A stretch of 64,000 bases of DNA from Neolentinus lepideus HHB14362 ss-1 (Eukaryota > Basidiomycota > Agaricomycetes > Gloeophyllales > Gloeophyllaceae), in assembly GCA_001632425.1 (NCBI GenBank), contig KV425574.1:103005-167004 (forward strand), given 5' to 3'. This document shows, in pieces, positions 38,176-50,746 of the stretch (position 1 is the stretch's first letter; every line of letters begins with the position of its first letter). The notes beneath the pieces are model-generated. The model had not been told where the DNA came from. It searched no databases and was given only the letters and a program-made list of their open reading frames with translations. A program made the translations under genes and the position numbers.

Positions 38176-41100
38176 ATGGCTGAAAAGAAGGCTAAAGTAG
38201 CTGTATATGAGAAGAGTAGGTGTTGTCCCACGTCGCCTTCGCAGCTCCACTCAGACTTATAATCTGCAACAGGGAAGCTGCAGTCGATACCAGCACCTAT
38301 TGGTTCGTACATGTAGTTAACATAGTTGTGAAATTGGTGATGACGGTCATTAGACTCCGACTCTGATCCTGAGTTCAACGCTGGCGCGTACGTCTACGAG
38401 AAACCGAAGAAGACACGAACAAAGAAGAATGCGAAGAAGGACGAAGAATGCGAAGAAGTAGACGTATTATACCCCAAAAACGCTGGTACCATAACCATTT
38501 TAGATTCGGTTAATCTTCCCTGAGACGTTTCTGAAACCAGGTCCCAGTAGAATTAAACTCGCACCTAACTCTCTTGCCGGACTTTTCGGTAATCTCCAAC
38601 CATGACATATCACTTCAATATCTTACGTGTAGATATCTACTTTAGGCGATCTTGACCTTCACTCTGCGTCAGAGTCTGAAGACGACGAAGTACCCGAAGA
38701 TCGTTCAGAGGACAGCTCGCAGGAAGATCGCGACGGGCGAAAGAACGAAGAACCCCCTATTGTATTGAAGTCACTATCTGGAATAAGATCTCAAGAAGTG
38801 AAAACTGCTTCCGGCGATGAATCCGTCACTGGTATACGTCCGATTGACGGTTGTCGTGTGTGTGATGTGCTGATCAGCCCAACAGAATCAGAGTCGGGCA
38901 ATGAAATCTTAATCATACCTCCAAAGAGGAAGCTAGACGACACCTCGACGAAAAGTGAACGACCTGCCAAGAAGCTCAAGTCAGGTAGGGTGAATTACGG
39001 TCGAGTGTATCTGATTACTGAGTGAGACATGTTTTGTCAAGGCGACGATGGGGAGTCCTCTGTGACCGAGTCCGAATCTGAGTCCGAAATTCAAAGCTTC
39101 ATGTCAAATATCGCCTCGACAAGGCACAAACGTATGTAGCTGGAAAGGAGTGTCGTAGTGAATCGTAACTTACGCTTGCACAGTGCCTTCTGGTGGTATA
39201 AAGCCATCAACTGCAGACGAGGACTCTGTCACGGAGTCTGAATCCGATAATCCATTGGATGAACCCATATCAGTCGAAATTCGACCCAACTTTCCTCGTC
39301 TACCCGACCAGCAGCGTCTAGGGCCCTTTGTGCTAGATGCGAAGGCCCACGTCAAAATCCCTGCCTCTATAAATACACATCTCCGAGACTACCAGCGTGA
39401 TGGAGTGCGTTTCTTCTGGGAACGTTACAAGGCGGGACATGGTGGGTTACTTGGCGATGACATGGGACTAGTAAGTCTACAATAAAACTTGATGGTGCTG
39501 CCATTTCTGATGCATTGTTACATACTTAGGGTAAGTCTGTTGCGCACGACATGCGAAACGGCTTTTGACCACCGAACAGGTAAAACAATTCAAGTTATCT
39601 CATTTCTGTCCGCCGTCATGAAGAAGCGTGGGGATAGTCGGGATGTGGATCGACGGCGGAAATACGTATCCCGACTGCAAGACCTGCCTGACTGGAAGGA
39701 GAGGAGACAGCTACCTCCGGCAAATCATGCTTGGCCCACTTGTCTTATCATAGCTCCGAGCAGTGTTGTCGGCAACTGGGAGAGAGAGTTCGAAACTGTA
39801 AGTTATAGCCTGGCATCTCGGAAGAGCAAAGGTAGTCTGAATGTGCCCTACAGTGGGGTTACTTCGAAGTGGGGTCCTACGTGGGACCCCAGCGAAAAAG
39901 GGTTCTAAATGACTTCAAGCTAGGCAGACTTGACGTTGGTCAGCCATATGATCCTAAGTTGCAATTTCTGTTATTGACTACTATATAGTTATTACTTCTC
40001 GCACGACCGCTGCCCGAGACATTGAACTGCTAAACTACTTACCGTGGTCGATCATCATTGTGGACGAAGTCCATTACCTCAAGAATCCAAAGTCAAGGAC
40101 AACGGAGAGCTATCATACGTTGAACCCGTCTGCAGTGCGCTTTGGATTGACAGGCACAGCAATCCAAAACTCTTACACCGAGCTATGGACTATATTGGAT
40201 TGGTGCTACCCTGGATGTGCGGGGACGCCGAGACAGTGGAAGGGTTATGTGACTAGACCATTATTACTAGGTCAATCAGCTTCTGCGAGTGATGAAGAGA
40301 AAGTACAAGCGCAGGTAGGAGGCTGATTATCAGTCGTACTATATCCCCTTCATTCATCACATGTGGTGGGCCAGATGGTATCCTCGATCCTGGTCAACAA
40401 GCTTCTGCCGAGATACTTCTTACGAAGGTACGCTCCAGACCACGTCGTTTCTGGGACCCTCGCGAGCTTACTCCACTTGCAGGACAAAGGACTTGATAAA
40501 ACAGCAGGTATGACCTTCCATCAGGCCTTCATGCGGTGCGAAGTGCTCATTTCCGAAAGCTCCCACAAAAAACGGATGAAGTTGTTTTCTGCCCTTTGAC
40601 GATGAAACAAATAGAGGTGTATAGACGCCTGATATCATCAGATGACGTGAAAAATATGATTTGCAGGGATGAGCGCTGCGACTGCGGTTCTCGTAAGAAG
40701 TGAGTCATGACCCCGCGGGATGGGTGGTGGACCTGACCTTCTATTCGTTCCGTGAATAGGAGAAAGGAGTGCTGCTATCCATGGGATAAGGGAGTACTCT
40801 TCAAGTACATGTCGGCATTGATCAAGATATCGAATCATCTCGCGCTCATCTTGCCCGGTGCGTGATAAAATCGTTACTTCTCGTGAAAACATTTTCCGAC
40901 ATACCCATAGCCCCAAGAGACACTCCTGAACAGGTCTGTTCTTAGCCACAGAATGAAAGAGGAAGTACACAGGAACTGACTCCATTCTAGACGATGAGGA
41001 ACCGCGAACTAACAGACCTCGTCTTCCCAAAGGGGGAAACACCTGTGTATGGCACGGCATCTCTAGAACCGAAATTCTGTGGAAAGTGGATGGTATAGAC

Positions 41101-42870
41101 CGTCCGATCGTATCACTTTGAGCGTCCTCTAACATTGCCCATTCATAGATACTGAAGAAGTTTCTGGCAGAATGGAGGCTAGACCCATCGAACAAAGTAC
41201 TAATATTCACGAAATCCGTCAAGCTTCTCGATATTTTGGACTTCTATCTACGAAAAGAACGTGAGTATCATCTTTTGTCGTGTATTGTGTATTTTACTGA
41301 ACAGACTGTGTAACAGACTATAAGCTCGAAAGATTAGATGGCTCGATGAATCAAGCAGACCGTGCGTCCTACATTATTTCTCTTGGCTACTTGCTTAGAA
41401 TGGGACATGCAGGTATGCCGGCTGTTGACAGATTCAACAACAACCCGTCTATAAACATATTCCTCATATCTACAACTGCGGGAGGCACTGGACTTAATCT
41501 GACCAGTGCGAATAAAGTTGTGATCTTCGGTCAGTTTGAATCACCTCTCCTCTATCTGTGCAGTTGCTCATTCCCAACTAATTCTAGACCCTAATTGGAG
41601 TGAGTATCGAGCTAACGCTAGAATTAGTGCCCGAGTTGACACGGGACATAGATCCTGCACATGATTTGCAAGCCATGGACCGGGCCTATCGCTTCGGCCA
41701 GACTCGCGATGTCTCTGTGTATCGGCTCCTAGGAGCGGGTTCGATTGAGGAGCTCATCTACGCTCGTCAAATATACAAGCAGCAACAGATGAGAATAGGT
41801 TATGAAGCGAGTGTACAGACTAGGTACGTATGGCTCTCGATTGGCTGGCTTGTGTTGCTAATTCTTGCAATAGATATTTCGAGGGCATCCAAGACGACAA
41901 GGCCAGACAGGGCGAGTTGTTCGGATTAGAGAATATCTTCAAACTACACGAGGATTCTCTCGCTACGAAGATGGCTGTAAGGAACCTGAGCAAATATATC
42001 AATTTCATGATGTCGCTGAATGATCTGCACTTAGATCGAGAAAGCCGATCTTGCCAACTTAGCCTGGGCATTGCAAAACATGGAAGGAAAATCTAACAAG
42101 CGGAAGGGCCCAGATAACAAGCGCAAGTCCGCATCATCGCAACAGGAATATGATGTAGATGTGAGTGATAGTGATTGTTCCCGCTGAGCGTCCATGCCAT
42201 ATTGTGTTGCAGGTGGACATTGGCGGGCTGGATGAGTTCCTGCTTGACGATGGTACGTGACAGTAGAGCGCCGGCTACGCTGACGTCGCTGACCCGCGCC
42301 TCCAGCTCTTCCAAAAGAGCGTATTGACATGCAAAAAGCGCTAAAGGATTACGGCGTGAAGTACACGCATCGGAACGACGATATCCTGAAGCCGAACCGC
42401 ATCGAGGAGAAACGGATACAAGCCGCTGTGAAGGTGTGATGTTTCCATGTGTGTCCGACGGTCCGCGCTGACATGTTCTGAAGGAACGCAAGAGGGCTAG
42501 CAGACACAAAGCCAAGGATAAAGTTAAGGACAAGGATTTGGATGAGGGTACATGGGTGACGAAGCTCAAGAGGCATCATCACAAGGCGCCTCCGCGACCT
42601 GAAGTCAGGTAAGATTTGAGAAATTGACTATTCAATGTTCTGTCCTAACGGCAGCCTGCGCAGGTTACAATCTCGGCAAGAAGCCCTTGTAGAGCTCGGG
42701 ATGATCAGGAATCCTGCAGAGATATCTACATTTGCAAAGGCATTGTGAGTGCAATAATGTCTCTGATTTGCACCGGAACTCACTTTTGTGTCAGCGCGAG
42801 CAAGTCCGAGTCTGAACAGGCGGAAATCCTTGCAAAGCTCGATGCGTGGCGGCCCGAGTACGACGAATAG
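38176..42870 (+). CDS. SNF2-family DNA-dependent ATPase, ERCC6L2/Rad26-like
   Basis: From 38176 ([14 protein letters not shown]) an acidic serine-rich N-terminal region leads to the SNF2 core: [19 protein letters not shown], Walker [31 protein letters not shown], the DExH box [29 protein letters not shown], and in the helicase C lobe [37 protein letters not shown] and [20 protein letters not shown]. The insertion [21 protein letters not shown] between lobes and the charged C-terminus fit the ERCC6L2/Rad26-like group, which acts in DNA repair linked to transcription or end joining. The Walker A glycine codon is split by two adjacent introns (39471-39529, 39531-39579) around a single exonic G. 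The stop is at 42868-42870. Confidence 0.85.
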
Positions 42871-43148
42871 GTGGTGGTGGATGTTCGGGATGGGTCTGAC
42901 GGGAATACAAGGCCCGCTAGTTTCGGTTGTTTATAGTCGACCACCAGTGTATATGCTTGCTTGGCAGTGTTGTACTCTTACTTGTCCTGAAATCGATGTA
43001 AAGGGATATTTCGAATGATTGCCCCCATTCTAAGGTTTGCATTAATGTGGCGGTGCAGACCGCTAGTCGTGTCAATCATTTCTTGAAGTCGATCTACTAG
43101 GGTTCTTCAGTATCATCTAGTATACAAGTTTTCCTCTGCCGCCGTACA

Positions 43149-44507
43149 ATGCAAATTCCGAGTAACAATCCATCGGACGCTCGTTAGTCTCTATCTTCCA
43201 GCGGTGCAGTCCGCCGATCCTTATCACGGCGATGCATAGTCGGTTCGACAAGTGGCGATCTCCCAAGTACTCAGAATGAAGAGCAGGTACCTACATATAC
43301 GGGTCCTGGATTTATCACGGAAATTCCGGGTACGCTGAATGTGCTCCATCACCGGTCTGCGGACTGACTGTGAGACTAAGAGCTCGCTGGCCTGACACCG
43401 GCTCAGCTGTATGAATTAAACCAGGTCAGTCTGAATAGTCGTAGCATTTTCCTCACGAAACGTATAACCATACTTGAAAGTCAGGGATTAATGGACGAGG
43501 CCATGCCTCAGCGACCACTGATCGATCAGATCGTACCAATGGCTGTGCTGCGAGCAGAGTACGAGAATGGATCAGCTTCGTTTGTCAAGCAAATCGACTA
43601 CCTAGTGTCCCAATCCTATACGGGTATACGCAGAACCAGAGGTGATGGAGACTGTTTCTACCGCTGTAAGCTGATTGCGTTCTTCTGTGGAACGGTGCAC
43701 GAGAGAACTAACCAAATTGACCGGTAGCCCTGGCTTTCCGTTATGTCGAACGACTTTTGAACTCCCAGGAACCTACGATGTCTGTCGTTACTGCAATATC
43801 TACGCTGGAGTCTCGTCTTCCTATGCTTGAAGCAGCAGGCTTCCAGCCCCTTGTTTACGACGACTTTTATGAAACCCTTAGCTCTATCATCAGGCGTGTA
43901 GTCCAGCCGGATGACAGCGGTACCACTTTGACTTTGCCCCTGCTCCTTGAAGCGTTCCAGAGTCCCGAAGGTAATTTTGCCTAATGCTCTCTCAACGGAA
44001 TCCACTAAACATTCCACCGTGTAGTCTCAAATTCGGTCGTGGTCTTCTTGCGTCTCCTCACGTCGGCGCAAATAAGGACGGACCCGGACGAATTTGCACC
44101 CTTTCTGTTCCACCCCGAGATCGGTGAGCCAATGACACCCAGGGAATTCTGCGAGACGTTCGTGGAGGCTGTCGGAAAAGAAGCAGGTAGATCATTTGAA
44201 CTTTAGCACTCTCCGGCACTAACCTCAGATCTCTACTTGTTTCGTCAAGATCATGTGCAGATGACGGCACTGGCCCGGGCATTGAAGATCGACTTCAGTG
44301 TGGCATACTTGGACGGGCGATCTCCGGATGGGCATGTCGACTTCGTCAAGTTCAATGAAGGCGTAGACGATGGGCTGGATCCGCTTGTGCTGCTATATAG
44401 GTTGGAAATTCAGCATGGCACTGAGATGATGACTGACGTTCCATTGCAGGCCTGGGCATTACGATGTGCTCGAGAAGCGGACGGATGAGGTACCACTTGT
44501 CGGGTAG
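43149..44507 (+). CDS. Otubain-type deubiquitinase (peptidase family C65)
   Basis: Exons join to an OTU cysteine protease. The N-terminal part reads LTPAQLYELNQ, MDEAMPQRPLIDQIVP and SYTGIRRTRGDGDCFYRSLAF, with catalytic Asp and Cys in GDGDCFYR. The middle has GFQPLVYDDFYETL and LLLEAF. The histidine is in RPGHYDVLEKRTDE, close to the end at 44505-44507. This order (D-x-D-C early, P-x-H-Y-D late) is that of OTUB1/OTUB2. Otubains cleave Lys48 ubiquitin chains and, in OTUB1, also inhibit E2 enzymes; two UBE2G-class E2 genes lie in the same window. The start at 43149 (MQIPSNNPSD) with a 65-bp intron is my best reading and is uncertain. Confidence 0.8.
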
Positions 44508-44939
44508 GCAACTTTGCGCGTGGCACGTGTGTAGCACTGCTTGTGCGAAACATATCTGGTACATGCATGCTACGTCCAAATTTGTTTTGTTTTTGAAAGT
44601 TCAATTTATTGTCCCGGAAGCATCAGCTCTATGTCGGACGTTACAACACAACACGTAACACAATGAGATTAGTACCAGCAGGACCTGTATGGTAATAGAC
44701 ACCGGCTCCCGCATTGCGAATGCCCTCCCGGCAAAGGCGAATCACAGGGAGACGAAAGGATTATGTTTCCGCTGTTTTAGGCACCTCTGTGTACATGGGT
44801 ATCATCACTTAGTCCCTCTTGTGTAGTGGCATGGCATAATCCGGTTAAACGAGCACAGGTACACGTTGTGGACAATGCAGAAAGGGTATGTATACCATTA
44901 TCTTACTCGAGATCACGCTAAGGCTACGCAACTAGCTAG

Positions 44940-45700
44940 CTACCTTTCGAGGGCTCCATTAAGAGATAAGCCAGCAAGCCATATGGACGGAGGCGCTGCC
45001 GGCTATTTATGCATGGATTGCAGAAAGGTAATCCTAGATCGTTTGAGGACCCTCTTGTAACGCTCCCCTCGGATCCAAGCCTGAGATGAAGATCAAAGTG
45101 AGGCCCCGCGCGTCCTGCGGCTAGTCTATGGGCTATCATTGCGGTGCCCCGAAATTGAACCACGATTCTCTTGGGCAGGCTGAGAAAGTGGACCGACAAC
45201 TCCTGCGACGGTTCAACGCCATCTTGCTCGGCCATCGATTCTCTGTAAAAGTTCACATTGCCTTGTTGCTCCCTGCTCCAGATCCGATTACCATCCCGTT
45301 TTCTCTCGTCGTGCCTTAGCCCGATGAATTGTTTCCCTCTTCCCTTCCACAGCCACGGCCAAGTGGGGCACAGCAGCACTGTCCCGTCCCAAGTATAGCC
45401 GAATAACCAGCCACTGTCCTCCAATACGGAGAGTTCGAACCACCCCTGACACATAAGTACGGATTGTTTACGAGCAGACTCCGTTATGTAGCAGGTAGAT
45501 GCCCGTATGGTCGCTTCCTTGTTGAATCGCTCGGTACCTGTGCCATTTGGAATAAAACGCTGCTTGAGGCAAGAATGAACTATGTCGGATCTCTCGTTAA
45601 CGCCAGGAAAGAGGAGGCCATTGAAAGCCGAGGTCTTCAAGGTGTATTGTTTGCCTCTGTTTAATCTTGATAAGTCGAGTTCTGTTCATTACACTGGATA
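44940..45700 (-). pseudogene. Relic of a kinase-like gene, diverged K paralog
   Basis: On the minus strand CQGWFELSVLEDSGWLFGYTW corresponds to the CYGWFQLRVPKKSGWL stretch of K. It is preceded by pieces resembling the FxKExRAYExLLxHGV region. The catalytic loop and DFD motif are missing; sequence downstream of about 45350 loses similarity. The same relic, longer, occurs at 49389-49951. It lies immediately upstream of C3. Confidence 0.45.
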
Positions 45701-46525
45701 CCACCATATGGCCCAGGTCTAGTGAGGATCCAGTCTTTTCGAACTGCAGGTGGTACATTCGGGGAAGGTTGTGGGCGGCTGGTTCGGGATCTCACAGTCG
45801 TTCCAGATCCTGCTATCAGGGTCGTCACACCAGATGGGCAAATCTTCACAAGGATGGACATGGAGACGTTCCACTCCACTGGTGGTTCCAGCACTGTGGC
45901 GGCGTTCGTGGGCGAGGCATGTGCGGTCCAATCCGGACCAGTCACGATCTCCTCAGAGGCACCGGTTTCTCGCAAGGTGCCTCTGTACACACCGGCGACA
46001 GTATCACACCATCCAATCGAAGCCAAGAAGGGAGAGCAACAAAGGTTTCTCGGATGTACAAGCCACCATGACGGTGGTGACAGTGACCGTAGAGTGCAAT
46101 GAATGCCACGAACGTAGATCTCTCCAGCTGGAACGTTAACTTGATCGTGGAAGTCAAAGGCATCGTGACGTGCACATCTACTGCTGCACTTGTTGGTGCA
46201 TGCGTCATGGGTCCAAGCTGAGCCTGAGGTGTGTGAACGCCAAGCACAAGATATCGGCAGCATAATAGGGGTGCCTTGCAGTCTCAAACATCGTGTTCGA
46301 CGGCGGTACACCGAACCATCAGAGAGTAATGGCTTTGAGTGGAAAGGGCGAGCGGAATGTGTTGTCCCAGTCTAAGTATACAGTCCGTATCTTGAGCGAG
46401 TGAGAAGGATGTATAAGGTGAAGAACGGCCAAATAGCGATGAAGGACAATAGAGCCGCCTTAGTAGCCGCGGATCTGCTCTGGTGTGAGACCCATCAATT
46501 GATCTGTAAGCTGATAAAGCGTTAG
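45667..46525 (+). pseudogene. Convergent ORF 'C3', disrupted
   Basis: Plus-strand C blocks: EDPVFSNCRWYIRG, WANLHKDGHGDVPLHWWFQ, SGPVTISSEAPVSRKVPLY, TNVDLSSWNVNLIVEV and KGERNVLSQSKYTVR. Compared with C2, about ten bases are missing after the last block, which brings an early stop, and one G is missing before SGPVTIS, so the frame is broken at least twice. The tail runs antisense into the K3 terminal exon. No family is recognised. Confidence 0.4.
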
Positions 46526-47656
46526 TCAGGGGGATAGTGATATAATATACGATGAAAGTGTTCTTACCATCCGCGTAAAACACATGGCCCAGCAGTGCTG
46601 CATCTCGAACTTCAACGAGAGACGGTTAACGTCCGCATGGGGCAAGGTACTTGCCCTATCGAAGTCGATTATAACGACGGTACCGTCAGGACGCAAGAGA
46701 GCATTACGCGGGTATATGTCGTTATGCAAGACACCTGCTCCATGCACGTACTCGGCAGCTAAGTGTAGCTGTTCTGCCGCAGAGACAGAGATGTTCGAGA
46801 CAGATAGCGGGACGGCGTCGGGTATATACTCAATTAATAGAGCATATGGTGGTGTCTCATCCGAGGCAAAAGATCCGAGCCATCCAAACTTCTTGGGAAC
46901 GCGGGCCTGGAACCAACCATAACACATTGGCACAAACCCTTCCGCACAGACGCCGCCGTGTAAAAGGTATTCATAAGCTCGTTTTTCCTTGTAAAATTTC
47001 TGTGGACCCCACTCAGATCCTCCCGGGGCTGCGCAAGATCGAAACTGATGGAGAAATAGTCAGTCGTAGTGGACAGAGTGCATGCAACGAGGACGTACAA
47101 GTTTGAGGATGTAAACTTTGCCTCTGTAGCTAGTTCTGAATATTGAGGTGTCGTGTTCACCTTCTTCATCCGAGTCACGGATGACTTCGACATTGGTGAA
47201 CTCGCTGTAGCGAACGCTCAGTCTTTTCAAAGGTGGTGGGGGGTCCATGGGTGGCAGAGTGTGAATCTTCGGATCTGGAAACTCGTGTCCCTTCCAAATC
47301 TCATAGTAAGGGTTTTTGCCCCAGATGGGCAGGTGGTAAAATGGATTGTAACGGCTTGCGAGGTACTCCTTCCGCGCCTTGGCGATGGCAGAAGGAGCAA
47401 GATATTGAGGGTCAGGTTCAGAGCGAACCGTGTATATACTAGCATCCAGACGTCTCCTCTTGGAAGGACGCGGTAAATCCTTAGTACTCGGTACGTCAGT
47501 GTCCTTAACGGGGGGCTTCCTCTTCGAGCAACGAGTAGATGACGACTTGGAATGCTTAGCAGGGGCTATCACACGAGAGGGAGAAGCTGGCTGTCGATTT
47601 GCAATAGTAGACAGCGCAAGAATGCGCGGAGATCTCCTAGTAGGTTGAGTGGACAT
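46460..47656 (-). CDS. K3: small kinase-like protein, complete, without an N partner
   Basis: Exons 47099-47656, 46568-47044 and 46460-46510 give 361 residues, the same exon lengths as K2 (558, 477, 51). The start is placed at MSTQPTRRSPRIL by analogy with K2 and K4. NLS-like RCSKRKPPVK and PSKRRRLD, kinase lysine in VYILKL, catalytic loop VLHNDIYPRN and IIDFDRAS are all intact. The promoter is like that of K4, but no N gene follows on the other side; only non-coding sequence is seen from 47.9 to 49.3 kb. It is therefore an orphan K gene. Confidence 0.75.
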
Positions 47657-47880
47657 TGAAAAGATGGTAGACGGTGGTGAACGTGAAGTCTCGTATGTGC
47701 GCATGCAGTGAAGACGCATGCGCAACGAACAGTGTGATTCGAGTTCGAACTGCGCGATCACGTGCAGATGTGCCACAACTTACCGCATTTGGTACACCTG
47801 CGGCCACAGCAGGCCACAACACGACGTGGGAACTCCCCCAGTAGGACCCGCACATTGTACAATCACGTGATTCACGTGAC
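47657..47880. promoter_or_regulatory. K3 promoter with three CACGTG palindromes
   Basis: CACGTG occurs at 47759-47764, 47864-47869 and 47873-47878. The first lies in the block CGATCACGTGC that is shared with the K4/N2 promoter. The stretch GGCCACAGCAGGCCACAACA is also identical in both promoters. The clustered motifs suggest regulation by a bHLH-type factor, by inference only. Confidence 0.45.
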
Positions 47881-49388
47881 ATGCTTGATGTGAGTCAGCA
47901 CTGAGCAAGTAATAAACGCTAAGTCCCATATTTGCGACTAAGTAGGGGATAAGCATCCGAATCGTGTTTGTACATTGCTTGTATGATCAAATATATCCTT
48001 AGTTTATATATATGGACTTAGTGAGTTACATGGCACAGCTGCTAGAGAATATCAGATTTGTCTAAGTCTCAATTACTGATTAGTAGTACAATGTATTATA
48101 ACTCTAGATCACGGAGTGAAGACTAGGTCCTATCATTGAAAAGGAAGATAGGGAAAAACAAATAAGTGGTAAGGAAGTGCACCATGACTTGCAATGCACT
48201 CTCATCCGAGGCAATAACAAAAAGACCACTGAAAGTCAGGATCGAACCCACGTCCTCGTGATCAAGGTATCTGGGGCAACACATGACTTGACATATTAAG
48301 CGGCACGAAAACCACTAATCTAATAAGATTAATACTCCACAACTCAATATTAGCTATATTAGAGCCGTTTTGTGGCCTTTGCTGCTCTTACAAAGCTTTG
48401 TCTCTCTATCCAGTTATTATATTTGTCTCTATTCAGTTTGTGCAGATATATACATTACTATTATATGTCATTTCTTCCTGTAAATATCCCTAATCTATAG
48501 CACAACGGGATGCAGTGATACCCTGTGGGGGTAGCTCACGGGAATACATTACATAATGCCGGATCTTGCCCTTTCTCATCACGTGACTGTGCAATGTGCG
48601 GGTCCTACTGCTGGAAATCGACGTGGGGGCTCCGGCGGAGTCTAACTTGAATGGACTGCGACAGCGGTTTACATTAGCTGCATCTTCAGCACCTCTTGGG
48701 TAAGAACCCTTGTGCCATATCTCAAGTGAGTTCTTCTGCTGTCGTCCTCCTCTACCCGCAACAGCTAGGAGACTCCGAGGGCCTGGCGAGAATGGTTTGG
48801 ATAGTGGATTAGGACGGTGCATCCCTTTCATACATTCGGTGGTTTTTTCAATGTGTGAAGTTAGCGTAGGATAGTCATTCCACTGCACTCAGTATCTGGG
48901 ATTTTAGTACATATGTGTTTTGTGCTCAGTCAACTCATGAACGCTGATTCTTATACAGTAGCAGACGCATTCACAACTCTATCCGAGCTTTGGCCACGAC
49001 CTATTGCGATTCTGCTCAACTCAAGAGGCACGATGACTGACTGTTAAGGTTGTGCCACATCCGCTCTTGTCGCTACCTTTCCTTCGTTTCTGACCCGGAA
49101 GACGGAATTTATACGTGTTTCTTAGTGGAAATTTTTCATTGTGTAGCGGATGCACAGCCGCTCCACGCGAGGTGAAGAAGTAGCAACTTCAAGTCAGGCT
49201 CTTAGTGTAGTAGCTCCCCCAAGGAGAAAGTGGATTCAATCTAGGTAGTTCGCAGGTCCTATAATTATAATCATAATTATAATCGAGAAAAACTAAGGTC
49301 ACCGAATACAGCACCAACCCGTTTTGTCGCCGGCCCGTGAATCATCAGCTACAACTGCGACGCATTCCCCCATTCCTCTTCTTTTGCT
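47881..49388. other. Non-coding stretch with repeat homologous to 58.6 kb
   Basis: The part 47.9-48.5 kb is AT-rich and holds a degenerate tRNA-like segment (minus, about 48220-48330). From about 48768 to 49020 the sequence is homologous to 58608-58860. The frame at 48490-48888 (minus) has no recognisable content. Confidence 0.35.
48768..49020. repeat. Dispersed repeat, copy shared with 58608-58860
   Basis: Both copies begin GCTAGGAG and share GGATGGTTTGGATAGTGGAT-like and TATGTGAAGTTAGTGTAGGAT-like strings with scattered substitutions. Each lies 3' of a minus-strand kinase sequence (the relic at 49389 and K5), so it is probably ancestral 3' flank of a K gene rather than an independent transposon. 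Confidence 0.5.
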
Positions 49389-49951
49389 TCAGAAGAAGTC
49401 TTGGTTGATCTTCCCGTCAGGGAAAGTACGCGACATCTCGATGTCAATAAAGACTACAGAGCTATCAGTTGGTCGCACAAGGACATTACACGGGTCAATG
49501 TCGTGATCTAGTATGCCCGCTTCGCGCATGTACTCCTCAGCCATCATCGCTTGCTCTGCAACAGATACAACAACTTTAGACGCGCTAAGCTTGACACCAT
49601 CAACAATGCACTCGACAAGGACCGCATGAGGCGCTGTCCCGTCCCAAGTATAGCCGGATAGCCAGCCACTGTCCTCCAATACGGAGAGTTCAACCACCTC
49701 TAACACATCGGTACAGATTTTGATGAGCAGACGCCGTAGTGTAGCAGGTAGATGCCCGTATGGTGGCTTCTTGCTGAATCACTCGGTACCTGTACATTCG
49801 GACTAAAACGCTGCTTGGGGCAAGAATGAACTATGACGGATCTCTTGTCAAGGCCAGGAGACAGGAAGCCATTGAAAGCCGAGATCTTCAAGGTGAATTC
49901 TTTGCCTCTGTTTAATTGAGTTCTCTTCATTACACTAGACCCATATGGCAC
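49389..49951 (-). pseudogene. Degenerate kinase-like gene, frameshifted
   Basis: The first half (49951-49700) reads FSPNVQVPSDSARSHHTGIY and YGVCSSKSVPMC, then stops. The second half in another frame gives VVELSVLEDSGWLSGYTW, LDHDIDPCNVLVRP at the catalytic-loop position and VVFIDIEMSRTFPDGK at the DFD position. So the catalytic Asp and Asn persist but DFD has become DIE, and at least one frameshift plus loss of the first exon make it a likely pseudogene. It is closer to the K5 lineage than to K2-K4. Confidence 0.6.
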
Positions 49952-50746
49952 AGGTCATCGTAGCGAGGATCCAGTCTTTTCGAACTGCGCGTGGCACATT
50001 CAGGGATTAGTCGTGGGTGGTTCGGGATCCTCATAGTCGTTCCAGATCCTACTATAAGGGTCGTCGCATCAGATGGGTAGGTCTTCACAAGGATGGGCAT
50101 TGTGACGTTCCACTCCTCGTGTGGTTCCGGCACTGCAGCAGGGTTCATGGGGGTGAGGTATGTACGGTCTAGTCCGGACCAGTCACGCTCTCCAAAGAGG
50201 CACCGGTTTCTCGCAAGGTGCCTCTGTACACGCCGGTGACAATATTGCGCCACGCAATCGAAGGAGAGCCCAACAAAGATTTCTAGAATGTGCGAGCCGC
50301 CATGACGGTGACGACAGTAATAGTTGAGCTTAATCAAAGCCACCCACGTAGGCTTCTCAAGCTGGAGCGTTAAGTTTGATCGTGGAGGTGGAGGACACCG
50401 TGGCCTTCACGTCTACCTCTGCACTCACTGGTACAAACCGAGCCTGAGGTGTGCCAAGCACAAGATATTCGCAGCGTGATAGGACTGTCTCAAACATCGC
50501 GTTCGACGGCGCGACACCGAACCACCGGAGAGTAACGGCATTCACCGAAAACGGCGAGCGAAATGTGTCGTCCCAGCCTAAGTATACAGTCCGTAGACAA
50601 AAGTACCATGAGTGGATAGGCAAGGCGTAAAGATGGGCGATGGCCATATAGCGATGGACACTAGAGCCGTCTCAGTAACAGGTCTCCTCTGGCGTGAGGC
50701 CCATCAATTGATCTGTAAGCTGATAAAACGTTGGTCAGAGCAATGA
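49950..50746 (+). pseudogene. Convergent ORF 'C4', disrupted
   Basis: Blocks EDPVFSNCAWHIQG, WVGLHKDGHCDVPLLVWFQ, SGPVTLSKEAPVSRKVPLY and FDGATPNHRRVTAFTENG are recognisable, and REAHQLICKLIKRW ends antisense to the K4 terminal exon. In-frame TAG codons and single-base indels (an extra C in the GGATCCTCATAG stretch; lost acceptor before the last block) break the frame. Of the four C copies this is one of the most decayed. Confidence 0.45.

Larger units (their letters stand above)
45000..47880. repeat. Segmental duplication, left copy (matches about 49.7-52.1 kb)
   Basis: The order kinase relic (minus), C frame (plus), K gene (minus) and K promoter with CACGTG is repeated in the same orientation about 4.2-4.7 kb to the right. 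Nucleotide similarity is high through the K exons, C blocks and promoter. The right copy continues into N2, the left does not. Confidence 0.65.

Noticed and set aside
44936..45640. Continuous 234-codon minus ORF as a single gene
   Set aside because: Only the first part resembles K paralogs; the rest lacks kinase motifs and the homologous relic at 49.4 kb uses another frame, so the openness is accidental.
48220..48330. tRNA-like segment (GGGTTCGATCC on the minus strand, D-arm-like TTAGTGGTTTTCG upstream)
   Set aside because: The T-stem has a mismatch, the anticodon loop is not 7 nt with a clear stem, and no matching acceptor strand is found; at best a tRNA-derived relic.
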